DNA of 52,974 nucleotides, taken from contig CAZDQM010000043.1 of the NCBI GenBank assembly GCA_964507825.1, positions 1 through 52,974 of the forward strand, in the 5' to 3' direction. The position numbers were made by a program, and so were the translations under genes. The notes beneath the pieces were generated by a model, which searched no databases, was not told where the DNA came from, and saw only the letters and a program-made list of their open reading frames with translations. The stretch's first letter is position 1; every line of letters starts with the position of its first letter. Positions 16,868 to 22,965 of the stretch are shown here, in pieces. This DNA comes from JAWVZS01 sp964507825 (GTDB lineage: Archaea > Thermoproteota > Nitrososphaeria > Nitrososphaerales > Nitrosopumilaceae).

Positions 16868-18256
16868 TTGGGCCTGTTAGGGCTGATAGCACAAATCAAT
16901 AACAAATCATTTAAGACAAAATCATCTAATAAATTAGTGGAAAATGCAATCCTGCAGATTAATTCATCTGGGATCCAAACCTCACTGAACCAGAGCGTTA
17001 ATACCATTGTCGAGCAGCTAAAGCCGGAACTTCCACATACTACATTTGTCACCGACCTTGCAATCATCATGATTGTGGGTGCAGTTGTTACACTTGCATT
17101 TTTCAAGATAAGGCAACCTCTGATAATCGGCTATCTATTTGCCGGAATGTTGATTGGGCCGCTGTCGCCACTCTGGTCTTGGTTCCTACCCGATGGTGGC
17201 CCGTCTAGTGTGGGAGGGATTGGAATACTATCTGATATCTCCGCGCTGAATCTTTTTGCCGAGATCGGAGTAATCTTGTTGCTGTTTGTAATTGGAATTG
17301 AATTCCCTTATGCAAAGATCCGTTCCATCGGCAAGGTTGCCGTCGGGGTGGGCACACTGGGACTCTTTTCCACCTTGGGTGTAGTGTTTTATACGGCCAG
17401 TCTGTTCGGCCTAAGCTTCATGGACTCTTTGTTCATTGCAGCGGCCCTTTCAATCTCTAGTACGGCAATAATCGTAAAGATCCTAGAGGACATGGGAAAA
17501 ATACGGAAAGAGTCATCGATCATGATTCTTGGAATCCTGATTGTGGAGGACGTTATCGCTGTAATACTAATTTCGTCACTACAGTCTGTTGCACTAGTCG
17601 GGACAGTTTCGATAGAAGGGGTAATAGTGGTGATCCTAGTGGCCACTGGACTGATTGCTGGAACGTTTACAATTGGAACTAGGATCTTCCCGCCCCTGAT
17701 AGACAAGGTAGCGGCTGCAGAAAAGCGCGAGATACTGTTGCTAAGCGTGCTGGGGCTGTGCTTTGGATACGCGCTCTTGGCAAACATTGTGGGTTTATCT
17801 GTGGCCATTGGCGCGTTTTTGGCGGGTGTACTAGTCGCCGAGTCAAGATCTGCCGAAGTATCCAAGCTGCTTTCGAGTCCGATCAAGGACATGTTTGTCG
17901 CAATATTCTTTGTCTCCGTGGGGGCGCTGATGGACATAAGTCAGCTTGAAAATTACATATATGTAGCAATTGGGCTGATTGCGGTTGCCATGGGAATGAA
18001 GTTCGGTGGAATCATGATTGGTAGCATAATCTTCCGACAAAAGCGCTCCAAATCATTGCGCGTTGCATCCACGCTTGGTGCGCCACGGGGAGAGTTTTCA
18101 ATTGTAATCGTAAAGGCTGGGGTGGACATAGGGGCCGTCAGCGCATTTCTTTTCCCCCTAATTGGCATGATTTCAATCATTACTGCCTTCATCTCTCCAT
18201 TCTTGGTCAAGGCAGGCGACAAGATTGTTCCCAAGCTGGAAGATAAGGATGCCTGA
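16868..18256 (+). CDS. Kef-type monovalent cation/H+ antiporter (CPA2)
   Basis: 462 residues starting with TTG. About 60 soluble N-terminal residues are followed by 12-13 membrane helices of the CPA2 fold. LIIGYLFAGMLIGP is the conserved early motif, SISSTAIIVKILEDMGK the ion-site region, and GAFLAGVLVAESR is also typical. There is no C-terminal RCK (NAD-binding) domain, so it differs from KefB/KefC. Its role would be K+ or Na+ exchange against protons in pH or salt homeostasis. The next gene starts inside its last codons. Confidence 0.9.
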   Translation: MGLLGLIAQINNKSFKTKSSNKLVENAILQINSSGIQTSLNQSVNTIVEQLKPELPHTTFVTDLAIIMIVGAVVTLAFFKIRQPLIIGYLFAGMLIGPLSPLWSWFLPDGGPSSVGGIGILSDISALNLFAEIGVILLLFVIGIEFPYAKIRSIGKVAVGVGTLGLFSTLGVVFYTASLFGLSFMDSLFIAAALSISSTAIIVKILEDMGKIRKESSIMILGILIVEDVIAVILISSLQSVALVGTVSIEGVIVVILVATGLIAGTFTIGTRIFPPLIDKVAAAEKREILLLSVLGLCFGYALLANIVGLSVAIGAFLAGVLVAESRSAEVSKLLSSPIKDMFVAIFFVSVGALMDISQLENYIYVAIGLIAVAMGMKFGGIMIGSIIFRQKRSKSLRVASTLGAPRGEFSIVIVKAGVDIGAVSAFLFPLIGMISIITAFISPFLVKAGDKIVPKLEDKDA

Positions 18257-18668
18257 CATTCTAGAGTCGTTATTGTCAAGAGCCCATGATGGTATAACCG
18301 AGTATGATTATAACGGAATAAAGACGCCATGTATACTGCTTGATAAGAAAAGATTTGACCACATCTTGCAAAATATGAACGGGCATCGGCTTTCACTAGA
18401 TGTGGATTTGGACGTTTTACAGGACGGCCTAGGCCACGTCTTCGTTGATGTTGTACTCTCTTTCTCCAAGAACAGATTCGTCGAAAAAATACTTGTCAAT
18501 GCGCAAGAATCATTGAGATTTTTCGAGCTAATGGCAGAAACGACAATTCTGACGCTGTCCCCACCTAATCCTGAATTACACAGGGATATACTAATCATGA
18601 TTCAACTACCTAGCAAGGATCGCCTGTTCGGCGCATTGATGGACATCAAACGGGGACTGCAAGCCTAG
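18249..18668 (+). CDS. Conserved hypothetical protein downstream of the antiporter
   Basis: 139 residues, family not recognised. It starts with MPDILESLLSRAHDGITEYD at an ATG overlapping the antiporter stop by eight bases; an earlier in-frame ATG at 18225 lies deeper in the antiporter gene. It is soluble, with a central hydrophobic strand-helix pattern (LGHVFVDVVLSFSKNRFVEK). Coupled translation suggests it could be a cytoplasmic partner or regulator of the antiporter, taking the place of the missing RCK domain; this is inference. Confidence 0.75.
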   Translation: MPDILESLLSRAHDGITEYDYNGIKTPCILLDKKRFDHILQNMNGHRLSLDVDLDVLQDGLGHVFVDVVLSFSKNRFVEKILVNAQESLRFFELMAETTILTLSPPNPELHRDILIMIQLPSKDRLFGALMDIKRGLQA

Positions 18669-18680
18669 CTCCCGAATCAA

Positions 18681-18757
18681 TGGTGCAGTTGCCGGGATTC
18701 GGACCCGGGTCACGAACTTGGCAAGCTCGAATAATAACCAAACTATACTACAACTGC
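18681..18757 (-). tRNA. tRNA-Gly (anticodon GCC)
   Basis: On the minus strand the acceptor arms GCAGTTG and CAACTGC pair fully. The anticodon arm is CGAGC / TTGCCAA / GTTCG, giving GCC. The T-arm is CCGGG, loop TCCGAAT, CCCGG. The 3' CCA is encoded (18681-18683). The T-loop reads TCC rather than the usual TTC. No intron is visible. Confidence 0.92.
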
Positions 18758-18780
18758 TCAGCCACTAGTTTTGATTTTGG

Positions 18781-18790
18781 CTATTAAAGC
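18781..18790 (-). promoter_or_regulatory. TATA-like box of tRNA-Gly
   Basis: GCTTTAATAG on the minus strand ends 24 nt before the tRNA 5' end. Confidence 0.45.
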
Positions 18791-18824
18791 ATACTGATCA
18801 AACTTGAGGAATTTTTGAATAGGT

Positions 18825-19325
18825 CTAGTTCTTGATGATTGGAATGATCTTGATTGAGGGGGTACCGGGCAGTTTTACACATGCTGCTCTGAGCGCCTTT
18901 GATGCCGCCTCGACATGTTCTTTTTTTACCTCCATCTCCATAATGCACTGGCCTATCCTTACCCTTGCCGCTAGGCTGACGGCCTTTCCAAACGCTCTCC
19001 TCATTCCTTCCTGTAATCTATCTGCACCCGCCGTTGCAATCATCTTGTTTTCGCGAAGCAAGATATGGGGATAAATCCTTAACCTTGAAAAGTATCCTGT
19101 CTCGCCGGTGGTTTTTTCTAGGCGTTTGTTTGCAGCCAGTCTGCATGACTCTATTGCCATGTGCCTGATCTGAATCTTTTCATTGATGAGCAACTGCACG
19201 ATATAGTCATAATCGCCCCGCTTGCCGCCATGGAATTTGGCGATCTTTGACTGGGGTTTGCCCTTGATGTATTTTTTCCGCGCATAAGGCTGTCCGTTGC
19301 TTTTTCTATAGTTTGCACCATGCAT
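18825..19325 (-). CDS. rpl10e: 50S ribosomal protein L10e (uL16)
   Basis: Archaeal L10e, equivalent to bacterial L16, 166 residues. NYRKSNGQPYARKKYIKGKP, SRLRIYPHILLRENKMIATA and DRLQEGMRRAFGKAVSLAAR are family signatures. The open frame runs to 19445, but the family N-terminus begins at MHGANYRK, and a TATA-like box at 19348-19358 places the transcript start next to that ATG. Confidence 0.95.
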   Translation of the reverse strand: MHGANYRKSNGQPYARKKYIKGKPQSKIAKFHGGKRGDYDYIVQLLINEKIQIRHMAIESCRLAANKRLEKTTGETGYFSRLRIYPHILLRENKMIATAGADRLQEGMRRAFGKAVSLAARVRIGQCIMEMEVKKEHVEAASKALRAACVKLPGTPSIKIIPIIKN

Positions 19326-19347
19326 TTTATCATAAGGTTTTGTGACC

Positions 19348-19358
19348 CATATTTTAAC
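19348..19358 (-). promoter_or_regulatory. TATA-like box of rpl10e
   Basis: GTTAAAATATG on the minus strand lies 23-33 nt before the ATG at 19325. Confidence 0.5.
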
Positions 19359-19510
19359 GGTTGTTCCCTTCATGCACGGGATGCCGTGACTCAAAGTATA
19401 CATGATTCCTTCCTGTATCGCGCCTGCTAGATAATGACATGTCAAATCATACCCTGTACTGATTCATGGTGGGCGGTGACCGATAACGGTTCAGACGGCT
19501 CTATGCACCC

Positions 19511-19518
19511 TTATATGG
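19511..19518 (+). promoter_or_regulatory. TATA-like box of the endA homologue
   Basis: TTATATGG lies 24-31 nt before the ATG at 19542 and is the main reason for choosing that start. Confidence 0.5.
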
Positions 19519-19541
19519 AAAAGTCACCCCCGTCTTGTATC

Positions 19542-20102
19542 ATGTCGTCTGAAGAACCGCAGGTGGAGGGCAAGTTTATCCGAGGACGGACCGTGATTGA
19601 AAACCCGGACATGTGCAATGCGTTGAAGATCAAGGGATATGGGGAGATAGAAAAGGAGCGGTTTGTGCTGACAAGCTTTGAAACGCTTTATCTCGTGTAT
19701 GTCCGGCGGCTGACTCTAAAAAAAGGCGGCACCATCATGAGCTTTGACGGCTTGATTCAGGCCTTTCAGAAAACCGACGAGGATATCATGACCAAGTTTC
19801 TCATCTATCGTGATCTTAGGACACGTGGGTATGTAGTCAAGGATGGATTCGGGTTTGGCTCCGATTTTAGGGCGTATGAAAGGGGGCATTTCGGAGACAA
19901 GGGCGCCAAATATCTGATATTTGCCTTGAACGAGGGGCGGCAGGAAAAGATCGGACTACTCCAAAACAAAATCTCCGAGATCACGCGGATGGGCAAGGAG
20001 CCCATTATTGCTGTTATAGAGCGCCGGGGCGAGGTGATATATTACAAGATATCTGAGATTAGTTTTCCTGCAAACAAGTTTCGGGTAACGGCTGGTTCCT
20101 AA
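19542..20102 (+). CDS. endA: tRNA-intron endonuclease family protein
   Basis: 186 residues, similar in order to a single EndA unit: an N-terminal domain, then the C-terminal nuclease fold (FLIYRDLRTRGYVVKDGF, then DFRAYERG). Y112 fits the catalytic Tyr. The usual catalytic His in an HS-x-YL motif appears as GAKYLIF, and the nearest His is H116; a Lys (K152) lies near the expected place. It could therefore be a variant catalytic subunit or the structural subunit of a two-subunit enzyme. The frame opens at 19434, but a TATA-like box favours the ATG at 19542. Confidence 0.75.
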   Translation: MSSEEPQVEGKFIRGRTVIENPDMCNALKIKGYGEIEKERFVLTSFETLYLVYVRRLTLKKGGTIMSFDGLIQAFQKTDEDIMTKFLIYRDLRTRGYVVKDGFGFGSDFRAYERGHFGDKGAKYLIFALNEGRQEKIGLLQNKISEITRMGKEPIIAVIERRGEVIYYKISEISFPANKFRVTAGS

Positions 20103-20749
20103 TCTTTTAGCGCCCAGTGTGACGAATATTTTACCAAGTTAAGCCTTACCGCGTTCTCAAAATCGAATATTTCAAGATACTTGGTATTATTCTTCCACAA
20201 ATCCTCGAAATTCCTCATCTTGGACTCTACCCGCGACTTGTCGTTCCACGATGTGAACACGTCGATTGACTCAAAATTCCTGTTTGCTGTGTTAAATGAT
20301 TCGTTTGAAGTGCCGGTAAACGTGACCACGTCCCCGTCTCCATCTATGAAAATCCCAATCTTCTCGGTAAATGATCCTGCCACCACTTCGGAATTCGGTA
20401 TTGCTATTTTCAGCTCTAGCTGGTGACCGTCTATGACTTTTTTCAGCATTTGCATTTTTGACTCCCGGATGCTTCTGCTTTTGAATACGCCCTCGGTATC
20501 AAAGAGTCTTGAAATCATTTCGAGGTCTAGGGCTCCAAACCTGTGGCCTGTAACTATGCGCATCCTTGCCTTGTACCTAGCAAAGTTGTCAAACCCCAGA
20601 GCAAGAGTCATGAGGCTCTTTAATGAGACGAACTCGATGCACCTATCGTACTCCATGCAGTTACTCAGGCACGGTATGAAAAATTCCGTGATTATGTCGT
20701 CCCTGTCTGAACGGTACTCTTCCTTGAGGACAATGTTACGCAATCCCAC
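20099..20749 (-). CDS. Stand-alone PLD-like domain protein
   Basis: 216 residues resembling the phospholipase-D-like domain found at the N-terminus of some superfamily 2 helicases: FTEKIGIFIDGDGDVVTFTG, then SNESFNTANRNFESIDVFTS. In the HxK catalytic motif the His position reads Thr or Phe, so nuclease activity is doubtful. No helicase gene is beside it. It starts with GTG at 20749, backed by a TATA-like box at 20771-20780. It may act as a DNA-binding or regulatory remnant, or with a distant helicase. Confidence 0.6.
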   Translation of the reverse strand: MGLRNIVLKEEYRSDRDDIITEFFIPCLSNCMEYDRCIEFVSLKSLMTLALGFDNFARYKARMRIVTGHRFGALDLEMISRLFDTEGVFKSRSIRESKMQMLKKVIDGHQLELKIAIPNSEVVAGSFTEKIGIFIDGDGDVVTFTGTSNESFNTANRNFESIDVFTSWNDKSRVESKMRNFEDLWKNNTKYLEIFDFENAVRLNLVKYSSHWALKD

Positions 20750-20770
20750 ACACGAATGTACTGAAGCTCG

Positions 20771-20780
20771 TTATTTAAAG
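20771..20780 (-). promoter_or_regulatory. TATA-like box of the PLD-like gene
   Basis: CTTTAAATAA on the minus strand lies 22-31 nt before the GTG start. Confidence 0.45.
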
Positions 20781-20866
20781 AAAAAATAGATGGTTGGTGG
20801 AACTTTGGCAACCTGAATCGTGACGCCGCCTGCGAGCATGTATGATACATCATGCTGATTATAAGA

Positions 20867-20942
20867 TGCTCCCGTCGGGATTTGAACCCGAGATCACTGC
20901 CTTGAGAGGGCAGTATGCTTAGCCGGACTACACCACAGGAGC
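20867..20942 (-). tRNA. tRNA-Glu (anticodon CTC)
   Basis: On the minus strand the acceptor arms GCTCCTG and CGGGAGC pair with one G-T. The anticodon stem CTGCC/GGCAG holds the loop CTCTCAA, giving CTC. The T-arm is TCGGG, loop TTCAAAT, CCCGA. Discriminator A is at 20867, and CCA is not encoded, unlike tRNA-Gly in this window. No intron. Confidence 0.93.
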
Positions 20943-20963
20943 TTGTTAAATGACGGCTCGAAT

Positions 20964-20976
20964 CTTAATTTAAAGG
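20964..20976 (-). promoter_or_regulatory. TATA-like box of tRNA-Glu
   Basis: CCTTTAAATTAAG on the minus strand lies 22-34 nt before the tRNA 5' end. Confidence 0.45.
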
Positions 20977-21023
20977 AAATGTTTTGTCAGTCGATCTATT
21001 GGTAAAATTTAGTCGGTTGTATT

Positions 21024-21031
21024 CTTTATAG
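21024..21031 (+). promoter_or_regulatory. TATA-like box of the 289-residue hypothetical gene
   Basis: CTTTATAG lies 24-31 nt before the ATG at 21055. Confidence 0.5.
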
Positions 21032-21054
21032 AAAATCCGGTCGTATCTGAATCG

Positions 21055-21924
21055 ATGGATGATAATACACTGCTTGAACTGCTGTCCACGGACAGTCCTG
21101 TTGGGCTAGGTGGATGTAGGGGCGACGGAGACTCGCTTAGCGTGTGCGAATACAACGTGACAGTGTTTGACGGTTCTGGCGGCCCCGATGAAATCATGTG
21201 TACCGACGATGATATCTTGCGAATAAGCCGCGGCTCGTTGACGGATCTGGACTCTGCGGTTCTGGTCAATTACTCTAACATGAAAATTCTTCAGGATGCC
21301 TCTTGGGAACTTCATATGCTCCTTTCCAGAGTCGTGGAAAAACGGACCTTGATTTTTCACGATTATGCAAAGAACTGCCTGTTTGACTCAATATTTTGTA
21401 TTGCTAGGGCTAGGGATGGGATCGACTCGGATGTTTTTGCCGCATGCTGGGCAAAATCCGCACTGGTATATCTTGCCTATTCCGTCCTTGCGCTGAACAT
21501 GCAAAGGCCCACTCCTGCCCATTGCTTAGACAAGCTTAGGAAGATCAACAAAAATTCCGTATCTGACAGGGCCATGGTAATCAACGACTATCTAGGTATG
21601 GAACGGGCAACGCCGTCCCTACTGAGACGAATGTCCAAGTCTGCCATGGGATTTTATGATGAAACAGGACATGGCGGCCACTCTAAATTAATCCGTGCAA
21701 AAACCGATTTTTTCATTGAGAATTCCATGCTTGCGGACTGTTACATGTATTTAACCTGTGTAAACCATGCCAACTTTGTCTCCATAAGGGACTCTTTGCA
21801 TCGCAACCCCGATCTCATTTATATTCTCAAGGTGGCATTTGACCTAGAAAATGATCATGAAAAGCTACGGCGTGATCTACAAGCAATTCACAAGGTATGC
21901 AAAGAAATCCTGAACAGTATATAG
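21055..21924 (+). CDS. Hypothetical protein, 289 residues
   Basis: Not recognised. The N-terminal 60 residues are acidic and glycine-rich (SPVGLGGCRGDGDSLSVCEY). From about residue 75 it is mainly helical, with eight scattered cysteines and the motif FYDETGHGGHSKLIRAKTDF near 198. No signal peptide. The helical part with E..H and DCYMYL could suggest a nucleotidyltransferase-substrate-domain or HEPN-like bundle, but I cannot show it. It has its own promoter box and stands alone between a tRNA and a long intergenic region. Confidence 0.7.
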   Translation: MDDNTLLELLSTDSPVGLGGCRGDGDSLSVCEYNVTVFDGSGGPDEIMCTDDDILRISRGSLTDLDSAVLVNYSNMKILQDASWELHMLLSRVVEKRTLIFHDYAKNCLFDSIFCIARARDGIDSDVFAACWAKSALVYLAYSVLALNMQRPTPAHCLDKLRKINKNSVSDRAMVINDYLGMERATPSLLRRMSKSAMGFYDETGHGGHSKLIRAKTDFFIENSMLADCYMYLTCVNHANFVSIRDSLHRNPDLIYILKVAFDLENDHEKLRRDLQAIHKVCKEILNSI

Positions 21925-22501
21925 TGACTCCATTACGCGACGCGCTGATTGCACCTGGCATCTAATACATTCTGATATAATCCACTTTAATGTTGCATGC
22001 GTTTTTTCCAAACTTGTATCAATCTGCTCTGGGGCGAATACGGGGATTCCAAGTCGATGCGGCGCAAGAAAGGCGTATTGTGGTTGATACGGAACTGATG
22101 GTAACCGGAATAGATGCACTCGTATACTGATACCGGCGCGGGGGTGCGAAGGGTTTGTGAGCAAACTGGAAAATATCATATTACACCTGTTTACATTTGC
22201 AAATATTGCAGACATGAATCCGACCAACAGCGAGTTCGGACGCGCATTACGGACGGTGGTGAGCCGTGGAAATATGTGGTACAAATACAGTGTCGAGGGG
22301 ACGCGTGTACTCTAATCTTTGACCTGCATTATGATAATGTTATAGCGCGGACTCGACATGTTACTTGCGTCCCTACTGCGAGTAATCGTAAATCACGGGC
22401 ATACTTTTTTTCTTGATGCCGTGCAGATTTAATAATAAATGCCTAGTCATTTTATTCTTGTTGATAAATTATGATGATTTTTTTGAGAAATTATATTATG
22501 G

Positions 22502-22527
22502 ATAAGATCTCTTCTGCATAAGATCTC
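22502..22527 (+). promoter_or_regulatory. Tandem ATAAGATCTC repeats upstream of the cysteine-rich gene
   Basis: ATAAGATCTC occurs at 22502-22511 and again at 22518-22527, 16 bases apart, ending four bases before the TATA-like box. Each contains the palindrome AGATCT. Position and repetition suggest binding sites for a transcription factor, plausibly metal- or redox-responsive given the downstream gene. Confidence 0.5.
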
Positions 22528-22531
22528 AACG

Positions 22532-22539
22532 TTTTAAAA
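22532..22539 (+). promoter_or_regulatory. TATA-like box of the metallothionein-like gene
   Basis: TTTTAAAA lies 22-29 nt before the ATG at 22561; leaderless spacing. Confidence 0.55.
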
Positions 22540-22560
22540 CAATCATGCGTTGTTGCACTC

Positions 22561-22695
22561 ATGTCAGATGCAGCATGTGGATGTGCAGCACAGGCCGAGA
22601 ACGGCACCGAATGTGACTGTACTATGCAAAGTGAATGCTATTGTGATGCTACGTGTGATTGCAGCTCAGATACTTGCAAGAACGCCGAACATTAG
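22561..22695 (+). CDS. Cysteine-rich metallothionein-like small protein (44 residues)
   Basis: The frame reads MSDAACGCAAQAENGTECDC, then TMQSECYCDATCDCSSDTCK, then NAEH. Nine of 44 residues are Cys, arranged as four Cys-x-Cys pairs (6/8, 18/20, 26/28, 32/34) plus C39, with no aromatic residue except Y27. This is the composition of metallothioneins, which bind Cu(I), Zn(II) or Cd(II) in thiolate clusters. A good TATA box, tandem upstream repeats and a T-rich run after the stop support a real gene. I know no exact family for it. A ferredoxin is unlikely because the pairs are CxC and the protein is so short. Confidence 0.75.
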   Translation: MSDAACGCAAQAENGTECDCTMQSECYCDATCDCSSDTCKNAEH

Positions 22696-22703
22696 AATCC
22701 GAC

Positions 22704-22720
22704 TATATTTTTTTTATTCT
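22704..22720 (+). terminator. T-rich terminator after the cysteine-rich gene
   Basis: A run of eight T (22708-22715) begins 12 bases after the TAG stop, as in intrinsic archaeal termination. It also contains the stop codon of the convergent small gene. Confidence 0.45.
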
Positions 22721-22881
22721 TCTTCTTCCTCAAATCCCCATAGCTTGATTAGATCCTTTTGCAGTTTTCCAGCTTGTCCATCGTTTAACTCCCTGCCGCA
22801 ATTTTTGTGGGTTGGAACTACGATCATGCCCTCTAGTTTGTATTCTACTTCGTACAGGTGAACCTTCGAGCAGTCGCACAT
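22714..22881 (-). CDS. Small protein with CxC start and acidic tail (55 residues)
   Basis: Reads MCDCSKVHLYEVEYKLEGMI, then VVPTHKNCGRELNDG, and ends in five Glu. C2, C4, H22 or H8 and C25 could form a metal site. A TTG at 22896 would add five residues, but the TATA-like ATATAAG around 22911-22917 fits the ATG at 22881 better. It converges on the metallothionein-like gene with only 18 bases between stops. Family not recognised. Confidence 0.6.
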   Translation of the reverse strand: MCDCSKVHLYEVEYKLEGMIVVPTHKNCGRELNDGQAGKLQKDLIKLWGFEEEEE

Positions 22882-22932
22882 GCCTAGACTCTGCAAATCC
22901 TCTATATTTGCTTATATGCGCTATACGGACAA

Positions 22933-22943
22933 GATTTAACTAG
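22933..22943 (+). promoter_or_regulatory. TATA-like box of the secreted WI..NA..W protein gene
   Basis: GATTTAACTAG lies 23-33 nt before the TTG at 22966 and supports that start. Confidence 0.4.
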
Positions 22944-22965
22944 GGAATTTTACAAAAAACAATAC

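Larger units (their letters stand above)
21925..22560. other. 636-base intergenic region
   Basis: The longest gene-poor stretch in the window. The plus frame 22114-22416 contains CKYCRHESDQ, a possible zinc-ribbon half, but lacks a promoter at its start and has no family-like continuation. The minus frame 21877-22284 overlaps the preceding gene and looks random. The last 100 bases are very AT-rich and hold the repeats and TATA box of the cysteine-rich gene at 22561. Confidence 0.5.

Noticed and set aside
22114..22416. 100-codon plus frame with CKYC
   Set aside because: The possible zinc-ribbon half is not completed convincingly, no TATA box precedes the start, and an opposite-strand frame of similar length overlaps it.
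22550..22861. 103-codon plus frame overlapping the cysteine-rich gene
   Set aside because: Different reading frame from the promoter-supported ATG at 22561; translation is low-complexity serine-rich and crosses the convergent gene.
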